A DNA stretch of 64,000 nt from Nonomuraea sp. SYSU D8015 (GTDB lineage Bacteria > Actinomycetota > Actinomycetes > Streptosporangiales > Streptosporangiaceae): assembly GCF_008065375.1 (NCBI RefSeq), contig NZ_VJYI01000002.1:310001-374000 (forward strand), given 5' to 3'. A model generated the notes under the pieces. That model ran no database searches and was not told where the DNA came from. It saw nothing but the letters and a program-made list of their open reading frames with translations. A program made the translations under genes and the position numbers. Below are positions 42,373 through 50,518 of this stretch, piece after piece (the first letter of the stretch is position 1; each line of letters begins with the position of its first letter).

Positions 42373-44649
42373 GTGCAAGCGCAGCGCAAAGATCGCTCCA
42401 ACCCCATCCTGGCCCTCCTGCGTCTGATCATCGCAGGGACGGCCGCCGGGGTGCTGGCGGCTGCCGTGGCGCTGCCCGCGGTCGGGGGAGCGGGCATGGG
42501 CGCGAAGAGCGCGGTGGAAGCCCTCGATCTCAAGCCCGAAGAGCTCGACGAACCCCCTCTTCCCGAGCGCACGATCCTGCAGGACGCCAACGGCAAGGAG
42601 ATCGGGCGCTTCTACTACGAGAACCGCCAGTCCGTCCGGCTCGACCAGGTCGCCCCGATCATGCGCACGGCACTGATCGCGATCGAGGACTTCCGTTTCT
42701 ACCAGCACGGGCCGATCGATGTAGAGGGAACGACCAGAGCCCTCGTGAAAAACTTCACTACCGGCGGTGTGACGCAGGGCGGTTCGTCGATCACCCAGCA
42801 GTACGTCAAGCAGGTGCTCGTCAACAAGGCCCAGACGCCCGAGGAGCAGGCGGCGGCCATCGCCCCGACGGTCTCGCGCAAGCTGGCCGAGCTGCGCTAC
42901 GCGATGGCGATCGAGCGCAAATACACCAAGGACCAGATTCTCGAGAAATATCTCAACATCGCCTACTTCGGTGCCGGCGCCCACGGCATCCAGGCCGCGG
43001 CCAAGCGCTTCTTCGACAAGCCCGCCTCCAAGCTCAACCTCGTCGAGGCCGCCACGCTCGCCGGCGCCGTGCAAAACCCCGCCAGGACCGACCCCAACGT
43101 CGGCCCCGAGTCCCGGGAACGGCTCCTGCAGCGGCGCAACATCGTGCTCGACCGGATGCTCGAGCTCAAGATGATCACGCCACAGGAGGCCGTGGAGGCG
43201 AAGGCGAAGAAGCTGGGCTACAAGGACATCGAGTTCCCTGGCGGCTGCGAGGCCAGCAGATATCCGTACTTCTGCCTCTACGTGCAGTACGAGATCCTCA
43301 GCAACGACGAGTTCGGCGCGAACCCGGACGAGCGCCGGAAGCTGCTCCAGCGCGGCGGCCTGACGATCAAGACCACGATCGACCCCAAGATGCAGGCGGC
43401 CGCCGAGAAGGCGATCAAGAAGTACGTCTCCACCAAGGACAAGCCCGTGGCCGCGCAGGCCATGGTCGTTCCCGGCACCGGCGAGATCAAGGCCATGGCG
43501 GCCTCGCGGAAGTTCGGCGGGAGCAAGAAGAAGAACGAGATGAGCTACAACATCGTGGCCGACGCGGCACACGGTGGCGGCACAGGCTTCCAGCAGGGCT
43601 CGACCGCGAAGGTCTACACGCTGGCCGCGGCGCTCGAGGACGGCATGAAGTACGGCGACGGCTTCCCGTCCCCCGCTGGCTACAAGGCCGACGGATACAG
43701 CGCGTTCAAGAACTGCAAGGGCCAGAACGTCGGCGACCCGTCACATACGGTGCGCAACTCCAGCGAGAGCAGCGCCGGCTTCAAGACCCTCGAGAGCGGC
43801 ACCTGGGGCTCGGTGAACACGTTCTTCATCAAGCTGCAGGAGAAGGTCGGGCTCTGCGACGTGGTCAAGATGGCCAAGAAGCTCGGGGTCAAGCGGTCCG
43901 ACGGGCAGAAGCTGTCGGAGGTGGAGACGTTCACGCTGGGGGTCAACGAGGTCGACCCGGTCACGATCGCCAGCTCGTACGCGGTGTTCGGGGCACGCGG
44001 CAAATACTGCAAGCCGCTGGCCATCACCGAGATCACGAACCGGGACGGCAAGGCGAAGCAGTACAAACCCAAGTGCTCGCAGGTCCTGGAGGAGGAGATC
44101 GCCGACGCGGTCAACGGCATCCTGTCCGGTGTGTTCACCAAGGGCACGATGACCGAGGTCGGCGGCATCGGGCGGGACGCGGCCGGCAAGACCGGGACCA
44201 CCGACAACTACATGTCGGCCTGGTTCGCCGGCTACACGCCGAACCTGGCCTCGGCGGTCAGCCTGGGCGACCCGCGCGGCGCCTCCGGCCACAGGCTCAC
44301 CAGCATCACGATCGGCGGGCGGTACTACTCGCAGGTGTTCGGCGCGTCCATCTCCGGGCGGATCTGGAAAGACTCCATGATCAGCGCCTTGAAGGGGATC
44401 GAGCCGGTCGAGTTCACGCCGGTTGATCGGTCGCGGTTCGGCGGGTGCACGGAGAACTGCGCGCCCAAGCCCAAGAAGAAGAAGGACGAGGACGGCCCCC
44501 GGGACCCGTTCGACATCTTCGACCCGCCCGGCAACGGCGACGGGCCACCGGACCGCGGGCCCGGGGACGGGCCGGGCGGCGGCGACGGACGGGGTAACGA
44601 CTTCGGCGACGGACGCGCGGACGTCGGGCCCCTCTTCCCAGGCGGCTGA
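42373..44649 (+). CDS. ponA: Class A penicillin-binding protein (PonA2 type)
   Basis: 758 residues from GTG 42373; an upstream ATG at 42292 would add 27. One N-terminal membrane helix, then a GT51 transglycosylase domain with the catalytic Glu in AIEDFRFYQHG and GGSSITQQYVKQ. The transpeptidase has SxxK (QGSTAKVY), SxN (SVNT) and KTG (GKTGTTD). No PASTA domain follows; instead there is a Lys-rich stretch and a 60-residue Gly/Asp/Pro tail. It corresponds to Rv3682 (ponA2). A TACTCT hexamer 11 bases before the GTG is a possible -10, giving a nearly leaderless mRNA. Confidence 0.93.
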   Translation: MQAQRKDRSNPILALLRLIIAGTAAGVLAAAVALPAVGGAGMGAKSAVEALDLKPEELDEPPLPERTILQDANGKEIGRFYYENRQSVRLDQVAPIMRTALIAIEDFRFYQHGPIDVEGTTRALVKNFTTGGVTQGGSSITQQYVKQVLVNKAQTPEEQAAAIAPTVSRKLAELRYAMAIERKYTKDQILEKYLNIAYFGAGAHGIQAAAKRFFDKPASKLNLVEAATLAGAVQNPARTDPNVGPESRERLLQRRNIVLDRMLELKMITPQEAVEAKAKKLGYKDIEFPGGCEASRYPYFCLYVQYEILSNDEFGANPDERRKLLQRGGLTIKTTIDPKMQAAAEKAIKKYVSTKDKPVAAQAMVVPGTGEIKAMAASRKFGGSKKKNEMSYNIVADAAHGGGTGFQQGSTAKVYTLAAALEDGMKYGDGFPSPAGYKADGYSAFKNCKGQNVGDPSHTVRNSSESSAGFKTLESGTWGSVNTFFIKLQEKVGLCDVVKMAKKLGVKRSDGQKLSEVETFTLGVNEVDPVTIASSYAVFGARGKYCKPLAITEITNRDGKAKQYKPKCSQVLEEEIADAVNGILSGVFTKGTMTEVGGIGRDAAGKTGTTDNYMSAWFAGYTPNLASAVSLGDPRGASGHRLTSITIGGRYYSQVFGASISGRIWKDSMISALKGIEPVEFTPVDRSRFGGCTENCAPKPKKKKDEDGPRDPFDIFDPPGNGDGPPDRGPGDGPGGGDGRGNDFGDGRADVGPLFPGG

Positions 44650-44655
44650 AGCCCC

Positions 44656-44684
44656 GCCTCCTCCGCCTCTTGAGCGGAGGAGGC
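44656..44684 (+). terminator. Stem-loop terminator after the PBP gene
   Basis: Perfect 11-bp arms GCCTCCTCCGC (44656-44666) and GCGGAGGAGGC (44674-44684), 7-base loop, beginning six bases after the stop. No T-run follows, so strength is uncertain. Confidence 0.7.
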
Positions 44685-45208
44685 GTCCCCCCCACGGTCT
44701 CGGGTGCCCGAGAGGGCAGCCTCAGGCCGCGTGCACCAGCCCAGGCCGCCTGCGCCATGGGGCCATGGGGCCCACTGGGGGTGGGCGCTGGGCACCGCCC
44801 CACAACCCATGTGCAGGTCCCGAGGAAACGTGCCGCAGAGGCCTCAGGGGCACGTGCGCCGCCTCTCGGAGAGAGACCTCCCACCCCGGCGAGACCACCT
44901 GCCACGTCGCCGGGGACGGCCTGCCATCTCGCAGCCGCACATGCGTCAGCGCGCGCCACGCTCATTTGGAGGAGGCGCACTCATGGGGACCGATCCGGTG
45001 CCCACGACCGTGAGGGCCGGTCTCATGCCCACGACCGTGGGGTCGGGTCCGTGCCCACGGCCGTGGGTCGGCTCCCGGCTGGAGTCTGGGGCGGCCATCA
45101 GCATGTGCCCCGGTCGGGCATCCCGGTCTGGCCGGCCGCCGCGGGCGCGGCGGACAGCGGCTGGGGCGCTAGAGCCCGAGGCCAGGAGCCAGAAGTAGGA
45201 GCCCGAGG
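44685..45208. other. Gene-free region with short tandem repeats
   Basis: About 525 bases with no supported gene between convergent transcripts. Three copies of TGCCCACGACCGTG (44999-45012, 45026-45039, and 45052-45065 with one change) recur every 26-27 bases; each is itself partly palindromic (CCCACG...CGTGGG). Confidence 0.6.
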
Positions 45209-45679
45209 CTAAGAGCCCGAGGCTCCGGCGGCGAGGCGGGCGCGTACCGTGGCGGCCACCCGACCCCCCTCGGCCCTCCCCGCGACCTTCGGGTTGACGA
45301 CCTTCATGACCTGCCCCATGGCCTGCGGCCCGGACGCCCCGACCTCGGCGATGGCGGCGTCCACGAGCGCGACCAGCTCCTCGTCGGACAGCTGTGCCGG
45401 CAGATACTCCTCCAGCACCCGCTGCTCATCCAGCTCCGCCTGGGCCTGCTCGGCACGCCCGGCGTTGCTGAACGCCTCGGCCGCCTCCCGCCGCTTCTTG
45501 GCCTCCTTGGTCAAAACTTTGATGATCTCGTCGTCGGTCAGCTCCCTGGCCTCCTTGCCGGAGACCTCCTCGACGTTCACCGCGGCGAGTGCCATGCGAA
45601 TCGTCCGGAGACGTACCTCGTCCCGGCTCTTCAGCGAGGCCGTCAGGTCGGCCTTCAGCTTGTCTTTCAATGCGCTCAT
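45209..45679 (-). CDS. GatB/YqeY domain-containing protein
   Basis: 156 residues from ATG 45679; an ATG three codons earlier is possible. The YqeY fold is recognisable in SALKDKLKADLTASLKSRD, DDEIIKVLTKEAKKRREAAEAF, LEEYLPAQLSDEEL and the end motif GQVMKVVNPKVAGRAEG. It resembles the tRNA-binding tail domain of GatB; stand-alone proteins have no firm function. It is divergent from the metallophosphoesterase gene. Confidence 0.9.
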   Translation of the reverse strand: MSALKDKLKADLTASLKSRDEVRLRTIRMALAAVNVEEVSGKEARELTDDEIIKVLTKEAKKRREAAEAFSNAGRAEQAQAELDEQRVLEEYLPAQLSDEELVALVDAAIAEVGASGPQAMGQVMKVVNPKVAGRAEGGRVAATVRARLAAGASGS

Positions 45680-45738
45680 GCGGTCCATCTTGCCGTCTGT
45701 GCGAACACCTCGCGCCGGATGTCGGGCATCATGAGTGG

Positions 45739-46632
45739 GTGAGGAAAGCCGTCGCAGTGCCCCTGTCCATGCTCGGTCTCGGCCTTGCCGGGCTGGGCTA
45801 CGCCACCGTGGTGGAGCGCAACTGGTTCCGGCTGCGCCGCTTCGACGTACCCGTGCTGGAGCGCGGCCAGCGTCCGGTGCGCATCCTCCACCTGTCGGAC
45901 CTGCACCTGACGCCGCGCCGCACGATGTTGATCAACTGGGTCCGCTCGCTGGGAGCGCTGAAGCCGGACCTGGTCGTCAACACCGGCGACTCGATCGCGC
46001 ACCCGGAGGCCGTCCCCTCACTCCTGCACGCCCTGGAGCCCCTGCTGTCCCGCCCAGGCCTGTTCGTGTACGGCTCCAACGACCTGTACGCCCCGAAGCC
46101 GAAAAACCCGGCCCGCTACCTGTGGCGCACCTCGAAGAACGAGCGCCGCCAGCACGTCCCCTCGCTGCCGTGGGAGGAGCTGGGCGCGGGCATGGCCGCC
46201 GAGGGCTGGCTCGACATGAACAACACCACGGCCCGCATCAAGGTGGGCGACTTGGACGTGGCGGTGGCGGGCATTCACGACTCCCACATCTCCCGCGACC
46301 GCTACGACCTCGTGGCCGGCCCCGCCCCGTCGGACGCAGACCTCCGCCTGGGCGTCATGCACTCTCCTGAGCCCCGCAACATGAGCCTGTTCGCCGCCGA
46401 CGGCTACCAGCTCCTGCTGGCCGGCCACACCCACGGCGGCCAGCTCTGCATCCCGTTCTACGGCGCCCTGGTGACGAACTGCGGCATCGACCGCGCCAGA
46501 GCGAAGGGCCTGAGCCGCCACGAAACCGCCTGGCTGCACGTCTCGGCCGGCCTCGGCACCTCCCCCTACGCCCCGGCCCGCTTCGCCTGCTTCCCCGAGG
46601 CCTCGCTCCTCACCCTGGTGCCCCGCCGCTAA
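45739..46632 (+). CDS. Membrane-anchored metallophosphoesterase
   Basis: 297 residues from GTG 45739. An N-terminal hydrophobic helix (AVPLSMLGLGLAGLGYAT) is followed by a calcineurin-like phosphoesterase: LHLSDLHL (DxH), VNTGDS (GD), YGSNDLY in place of GNHD, and GHTHGGQ (GHTH). The GNHD motif is altered to GSND, as in several YaeI-like members. It corresponds to Rv3683 in the conserved order, the last gene before the tRNA. Confidence 0.9.
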   Translation: MRKAVAVPLSMLGLGLAGLGYATVVERNWFRLRRFDVPVLERGQRPVRILHLSDLHLTPRRTMLINWVRSLGALKPDLVVNTGDSIAHPEAVPSLLHALEPLLSRPGLFVYGSNDLYAPKPKNPARYLWRTSKNERRQHVPSLPWEELGAGMAAEGWLDMNNTTARIKVGDLDVAVAGIHDSHISRDRYDLVAGPAPSDADLRLGVMHSPEPRNMSLFAADGYQLLLAGHTHGGQLCIPFYGALVTNCGIDRARAKGLSRHETAWLHVSAGLGTSPYAPARFACFPEASLLTLVPRR

Positions 46633-46696
46633 AGGCGGTCACAAGCACCTTGGGAGTCCGCTAGACTTTTCCAAGCACGCGCAAGACGGCGTGCGC

Positions 46697-46770
46697 CGGG
46701 GTGTAGCGCAGCTTGGCAGCGCGCTTCGTTCGGGACGAAGAGGTCGTGGGTTCAAATCCCGCCACCCCGA
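46697..46770 (+). tRNA. tRNA-Pro (CGG anticodon)
   Basis: 74 bases that fold as a standard cloverleaf: acceptor CGGGGTG/CACCCCG, D-arm GCGC/GCGC, anticodon stem CTTCG/CGAAG with loop TTCGGGA (anticodon CGG), T-arm GTGGG/CCCGC with TTCAAAT loop, discriminator A. CCA is not encoded. The 3' half is repeated at 49133-49174, marking it as an integration target. Confidence 0.95.
46728..46769 (+). repeat. Attachment-site core (left copy, within tRNA-Pro)
   Basis: The last 42 bases of the tRNA, from the anticodon loop to the acceptor end, recur at 49133-49174 with two mismatches. Integrases of actinobacterial elements commonly use tRNA 3' ends as attB. Confidence 0.8.
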
Positions 46771-46794
46771 CAGAGTTAGACCAGGTAGAGGGCT

Positions 46795-47040
46795 TGATCC
46801 GCTGAGCGGGTCGGGCCCTTTTCCGTTTCTGGAAGTCGATATGACCAGGTTGTGATCCTGCCACGCCTCACCTGCCTTGAGCTTCTGTGCGGCCTGACGT
46901 ACGTGATGCTGCCGGAGTGCCTGAGCGGCCAGCGTGGGCAGTTCCAGCGTGCGGCGTGATTTCCGGGTCTTGGTGTCACCTCCTACTCGGTCGGCGCACC
47001 ACACGTAGATGGCGAACTTCTCGTGGTTGAGCCCCACCTT
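46795..47040 (-). pseudogene. Tyrosine integrase remnant 1
   Basis: On the minus strand the segment GLNHEKFAIYVW, GGDTKTRKSRRTLELP, AAQALRQHHVRQAAQKL and WQDHNLV resembles the middle of actinobacterial phage-type integrases (GDTKTxKSRRTLxLP then LRxHxxxQ). The catalytic His-x-x-Arg and Tyr regions are absent and the C-terminus runs into the tRNA-proximal DNA. It lies 25 bases from the attachment core, the usual place for an integrase gene. A related remnant lies beside the second core. Confidence 0.75.
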
Positions 47041-47293
47041 GGTCACGGGTTGCCACTCTTTCGGCTGCCGGATGTCGGGATGGCTCGGCGGAGAGGACCT
47101 CCGCCTGCTCGGCGGCCAAGCGGGTGCCAGTGCGAGCGGCTGTCCAGCCTCTTTCGTCGCCGTCGGGCAGGACACCGACGCCTCGGTCGTGCGAGCCACG
47201 ACGACAGAGGGCCAGGAGGTCGCCTCGATCTCACCCTGCAGCACTGCGACGTCGACCGCAGGACTGGCCGGGGCCGAGAAGGCGCTCATCCCG

Positions 47294-48592
47294 TCACCGT
47301 CCCAGCGGCCGCGGTAGCGAAGAAGCGTGCGCGTGCACCCACCAGGCGAGCGGAAGTGCGATCAGCACCACCGCCTGGATCGCGAGCAACGCCGGAACGA
47401 TGCCCCAACGGTCTGCCACCAGGCCGGCTCCCAGGGCGACGAGCGCGTAGAGCACGCTGCCGAGCAGCGACGCAAGCGAACCCATCGTCGCGCGTTCCCG
47501 GTCGGTGAACTCACGCTGCAGCAACGTCTGCTGGGCGATTGTCGACATGCCGTAGGCCGGTGACCCAAGCAGCACGGGCGAAAATACCGTCGGCTTGACC
47601 AGCGCCACGAAGTTCGCCACGTTGTCGAACAGCTCACAGAACAGCAGAGTGCGGGCCGCGCCCACCCGGCCGATCACCCAACCACTGACGCGGAAGCCGA
47701 CGAAGGCCACGCCATGGCCGAAGGTGCGCCACAGGCCCAGCGCCCAGAGCGGCCACAGCCCTGCCACGAAAACAGGCGACAACTGGGCCGCGCTTTCGCT
47801 GCTGTAACGAAGCGCCGACACCAGAGTCATCCGGCGGAGCACCGGATTACGGCGGATGCCGCGCAGGGCCGATCCCAGATGCGCCAGCACGTTCGATTCC
47901 AGCGGGGCGTGCACCCGCGGTTCCCGGACCCGCAAGGCGATGAGCACGCACAGCACCTGCGGCACGATCGACAGCGCGACCACCACACGCAGCGACCACG
48001 CGCCGGCGACCACGCCACCTATGGCTGCCGCCAGTGCGAGCGCGATCTGGAACATCGAGTTCACCCGGCCCGAGTGCCGGGGGAACTCCTCCTCCCGGCC
48101 GGCTTCGAGCAACGTGTCGTAGAGCAGAGACTCGTTGTTGCCGCTCCACAGTGAGGTCGCCAATCCCTCCAGCACAACAGCTGCCAGGAGGAGGCCGTAA
48201 CCCGAAGCGCCGGCGTACCCGAGATGGGCGGCCACCATGACGACGGCACCGGCGATCATCGTGCCGCGTCGGCCGAGGCGGTCGGAGAGCACCCCGGTAG
48301 GGACTTCGAACACTGCCGAAGACAGCATCTTCACCGCCAGGAGGCTGGCGGCAGCGGTGTACGAGCCGGTGACTTGCGCGAAGTAGATGACCATAATCGG
48401 CCCGTACATTCGGAAGTCGCCGAAGAAGTTGAACCAGCTCAGCAGGCGGACATTCCGGTTGACAGTCTGATCAGCGGAGTCCGGAGCAGGCGGAGCTGAC
48501 CTCGACCGTTGAGATTTCCTGCCGAACGGGGCAGCGATCAGGCGTTCGACCAGGACACGTACACGGAGCAGCGAAGAATGACGAGCGGACAC
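47294..48592 (-). CDS. MFS transporter
   Basis: 432 residues from GTG 48592 (GGGAG upstream). About 12 hydrophobic segments, with the motif-A loop GVLSDRLGRRGTMIAG between helices 2 and 3 and the matching segment in the second half around ADRWG. A 50-residue Arg/Ser-rich N-terminus precedes the first helix. It is the only intact gene between the two attachment cores, so it is the likely cargo of the element. Substrate unknown; drug or sugar export is typical. Confidence 0.85.
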   Translation of the reverse strand: MSARHSSLLRVRVLVERLIAAPFGRKSQRSRSAPPAPDSADQTVNRNVRLLSWFNFFGDFRMYGPIMVIYFAQVTGSYTAAASLLAVKMLSSAVFEVPTGVLSDRLGRRGTMIAGAVVMVAAHLGYAGASGYGLLLAAVVLEGLATSLWSGNNESLLYDTLLEAGREEEFPRHSGRVNSMFQIALALAAAIGGVVAGAWSLRVVVALSIVPQVLCVLIALRVREPRVHAPLESNVLAHLGSALRGIRRNPVLRRMTLVSALRYSSESAAQLSPVFVAGLWPLWALGLWRTFGHGVAFVGFRVSGWVIGRVGAARTLLFCELFDNVANFVALVKPTVFSPVLLGSPAYGMSTIAQQTLLQREFTDRERATMGSLASLLGSVLYALVALGAGLVADRWGIVPALLAIQAVVLIALPLAWWVHAHASSLPRPLGR

Positions 48593-49132
48593 AGCAGAAC
48601 TCCCGGAAAGGCGAACGGAGGCGCCAAACAGCGCCAAGGGCCGGTGACACGTGTCACCTCGCCCCGGCGACCGGGATGTGTGCTGACTTTGCTGCTACAC
48701 GCGCGGCGTTACAAGCCTGCGACTGCGGTCACCAAGGGGCGAACGGAAGCTCCGGTCATCGTTGTAGACATCAGTGCTCCTCAATTCCCCAGGGGACGGG
48801 ATTCCGCAACAGCTTCAACTGTAGCGACCGAAGGACCTACGTGGCCGCTGAATCACGGACACAACGGCGGGTAACCGCGCCTCATGGCGGCTCGAGCCAA
48901 TCCAGGATGGGTGCGGAGAACGGGGGCGTCCTCGGGGAAACGCCCGTCGTTGTCGTCGGGAAGGTATTCGTTGATCATGAATTCCTCCCCCCTCGGGGGA
49001 GCCACGGGAGCCAATTTTGGGAGCCAGCGCCTTACGGCTCCCTCAGACTCCCCACACCCTCCCCGGAGGGGTTCTCTAAGGTGAGAGGCACCCCGATCGA
49101 CTCAGATCGACATTCCCAGACTCCCCGGTGTT
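48593..49132. other. Gene-free segment before the second attachment core
   Basis: 540 bases without a convincing gene, the 5' region of the MFS gene included. Base composition is more mixed than the surrounding core genome, and short reading frames carry no family features. Probably decayed element DNA. Confidence 0.5.
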
Positions 49133-49174
49133 GTTCGGGGCGAAGAGGTCGTGGATTCAAATCCCGCCACCCCG
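49133..49174 (+). repeat. Attachment-site core (second copy)
   Basis: 42 bases matching the tRNA-Pro 3' half with two substitutions; the 5' half of a tRNA is absent, so it is not a gene. It marks an element border 2.4 kb from the tRNA. Confidence 0.88.
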
Positions 49175-49182
49175 TCGTGTGA

Positions 49183-49708
49183 GCACCTTTGATGTGCCTT
49201 GAGCTTCTGTGCGGCCTGACGTACGTGATGCTGCCGAAGCGCCTGAGCGGCCAGCGTAGGGAACTCCAACGTGTGGCGTGACTTGCGGGGTCTTGGTGTC
49301 ACCTCCTACTCGGTCGGGGCGCCACACGTAGAGGGCGAACTTCTCGTGGTTGAGCCCGCCTTGGTCACGGGTTGTCACTCTTGGAGGATTGGCATCCAGG
49401 CAAGCAAATAATCCCAGCACAGCGCGCGAGGGCTTCTCGGTACGGATGCCCGTCATGAGGCTGATGACCACGTAGGCGCGGAGTTCGGACGACTCTGCGG
49501 CCGGGAGCACCGCCTCTGCCTGTTGCCGGGTCAATGCCTTGCTGGGCCGCCCCTCCGCGCCCTTGGGTGTGGTGACCAACTCGGCCACGTTCCTGACCAC
49601 CATGTCCCGCACCTGAGCCTGCCGGATGGCACGCGTCAGGACGCTGTGAACGTCTGGCAATGTGCGGATGGCCAGTTCGCTTGCGAGCCGGTCAAGCCAC
49701 TCATCCAC
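49183..49708 (-). pseudogene. Tyrosine integrase remnant 2 (frameshifted)
   Basis: The minus strand encodes WLDRLASELAIRTLPDVHSV, RNVAELVTTPKGAEGRPSKAL and AYVVISLMTGIRTE, the core-binding and early catalytic part of a tyrosine integrase. The frame then continues through GLNHEKFALYVW and GGDTKT, shared with remnant 1. Near 49290 the homology moves to another frame (RKSRHTLEFPTLAAQALRQHH), a frameshift. The region between the catalytic Arg and GDTKT is shortened and the C-terminal Tyr part is lost. Confidence 0.82.
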
Positions 49709-49747
49709 GTGATCGGCGCGTAGCTGCTCACAGATCCGGGGCGGACC

Positions 49748-50419
49748 ATGTCAACATCGGCCGTTGTTACGATCCTCCGCATGCGCAGCGCAGACGCCGC
49801 AGTCGACGGAGAGGACGTGCGTCGGGTCGTCGCTTTGGCTATCGACGCCCTGAGGCATGCAGATCCCCAGGCGTGGGAGGCCAAGGCGGGCACGCTCGAG
49901 TGGACGTGTTGGGAAACGCTCGAGCATTTGGCCGATGACCTGTTCACCTACGCCGCGAGATTCGGCCTCACGGAGCCGCCAATGTCCGCGGTGTCGCCGT
50001 TCCGGACGAGTAGCGACCGAAGCGGCGGACCGGCAAATGTCATCTTTGTTGACCGGGCCGCGGGCACAGAGGGCCTCATGATCGTCCTGGAGGCGTGTGG
50101 AGGCCTGCTCGCGTCCGTCCTCCGCACTGCTTCCTCGGCCACCGTTGCTTACCACGTCTTCGGGCGCTCGGATCCGGAGGGCTTTGCCGCGATGGCCGTT
50201 GTCGAGACCCTCGTACACACCCATGACATCGCTCAAGGGCTGAATCTGGAGTGGTCGCCGCCAAGGGAGGTGTGCGAACGGGTCGTGAAGAAGCTCTTTC
50301 CCCATGTCTCCATTGATGGTGATGCGTGGGAGGTGCTGCTGTGGGCGACTGGACGCACTGCTCTCCGCGATCGCCCACGACTCACCGAGTGGCGCTGGTA
50401 CGGCACGCAGGGCGCGTGA
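49748..50419 (+). CDS. DinB/maleylpyruvate isomerase-like (mycothiol-dependent) protein
   Basis: 223 residues; ATG 49781 would give 212. A four-helix DinB-like bundle: helix 2 WTCWETLEHLADDLF and helix 4 AVVETLVHTHDIAQGL carry the His residues of the metal site, as in mycothiol-dependent maleylpyruvate isomerases. The C-terminal part (WEVLLWATGRTALRDRPRL) is also typical. It is divergent from the integrase remnant and may be element cargo. Its thiol substrate is unknown. Confidence 0.78.
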   Translation: MSTSAVVTILRMRSADAAVDGEDVRRVVALAIDALRHADPQAWEAKAGTLEWTCWETLEHLADDLFTYAARFGLTEPPMSAVSPFRTSSDRSGGPANVIFVDRAAGTEGLMIVLEACGGLLASVLRTASSATVAYHVFGRSDPEGFAAMAVVETLVHTHDIAQGLNLEWSPPREVCERVVKKLFPHVSIDGDAWEVLLWATGRTALRDRPRLTEWRWYGTQGA

Positions 50420-50518
50420 CCGCCTGCGGCACAACTCTGACCACTCGTGGCCGTCTAGCAGTGGTCGATGCGCTGCGAAAGGTCGTGAAGCACGGGAGAC
50501 AAGAGCCTGGCGATCGAA

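Noticed and set aside
48593..49132. An extra cargo gene between the MFS gene and the second attachment core
   Set aside because: Short frames lack homology and ribosome-binding sites; they change frame with no consistent codon bias.
49133..49174. A second tRNA-Pro gene
   Set aside because: Only the 3' half is present; no D-arm or 5' acceptor strand precedes it, so it is an attachment-site copy.
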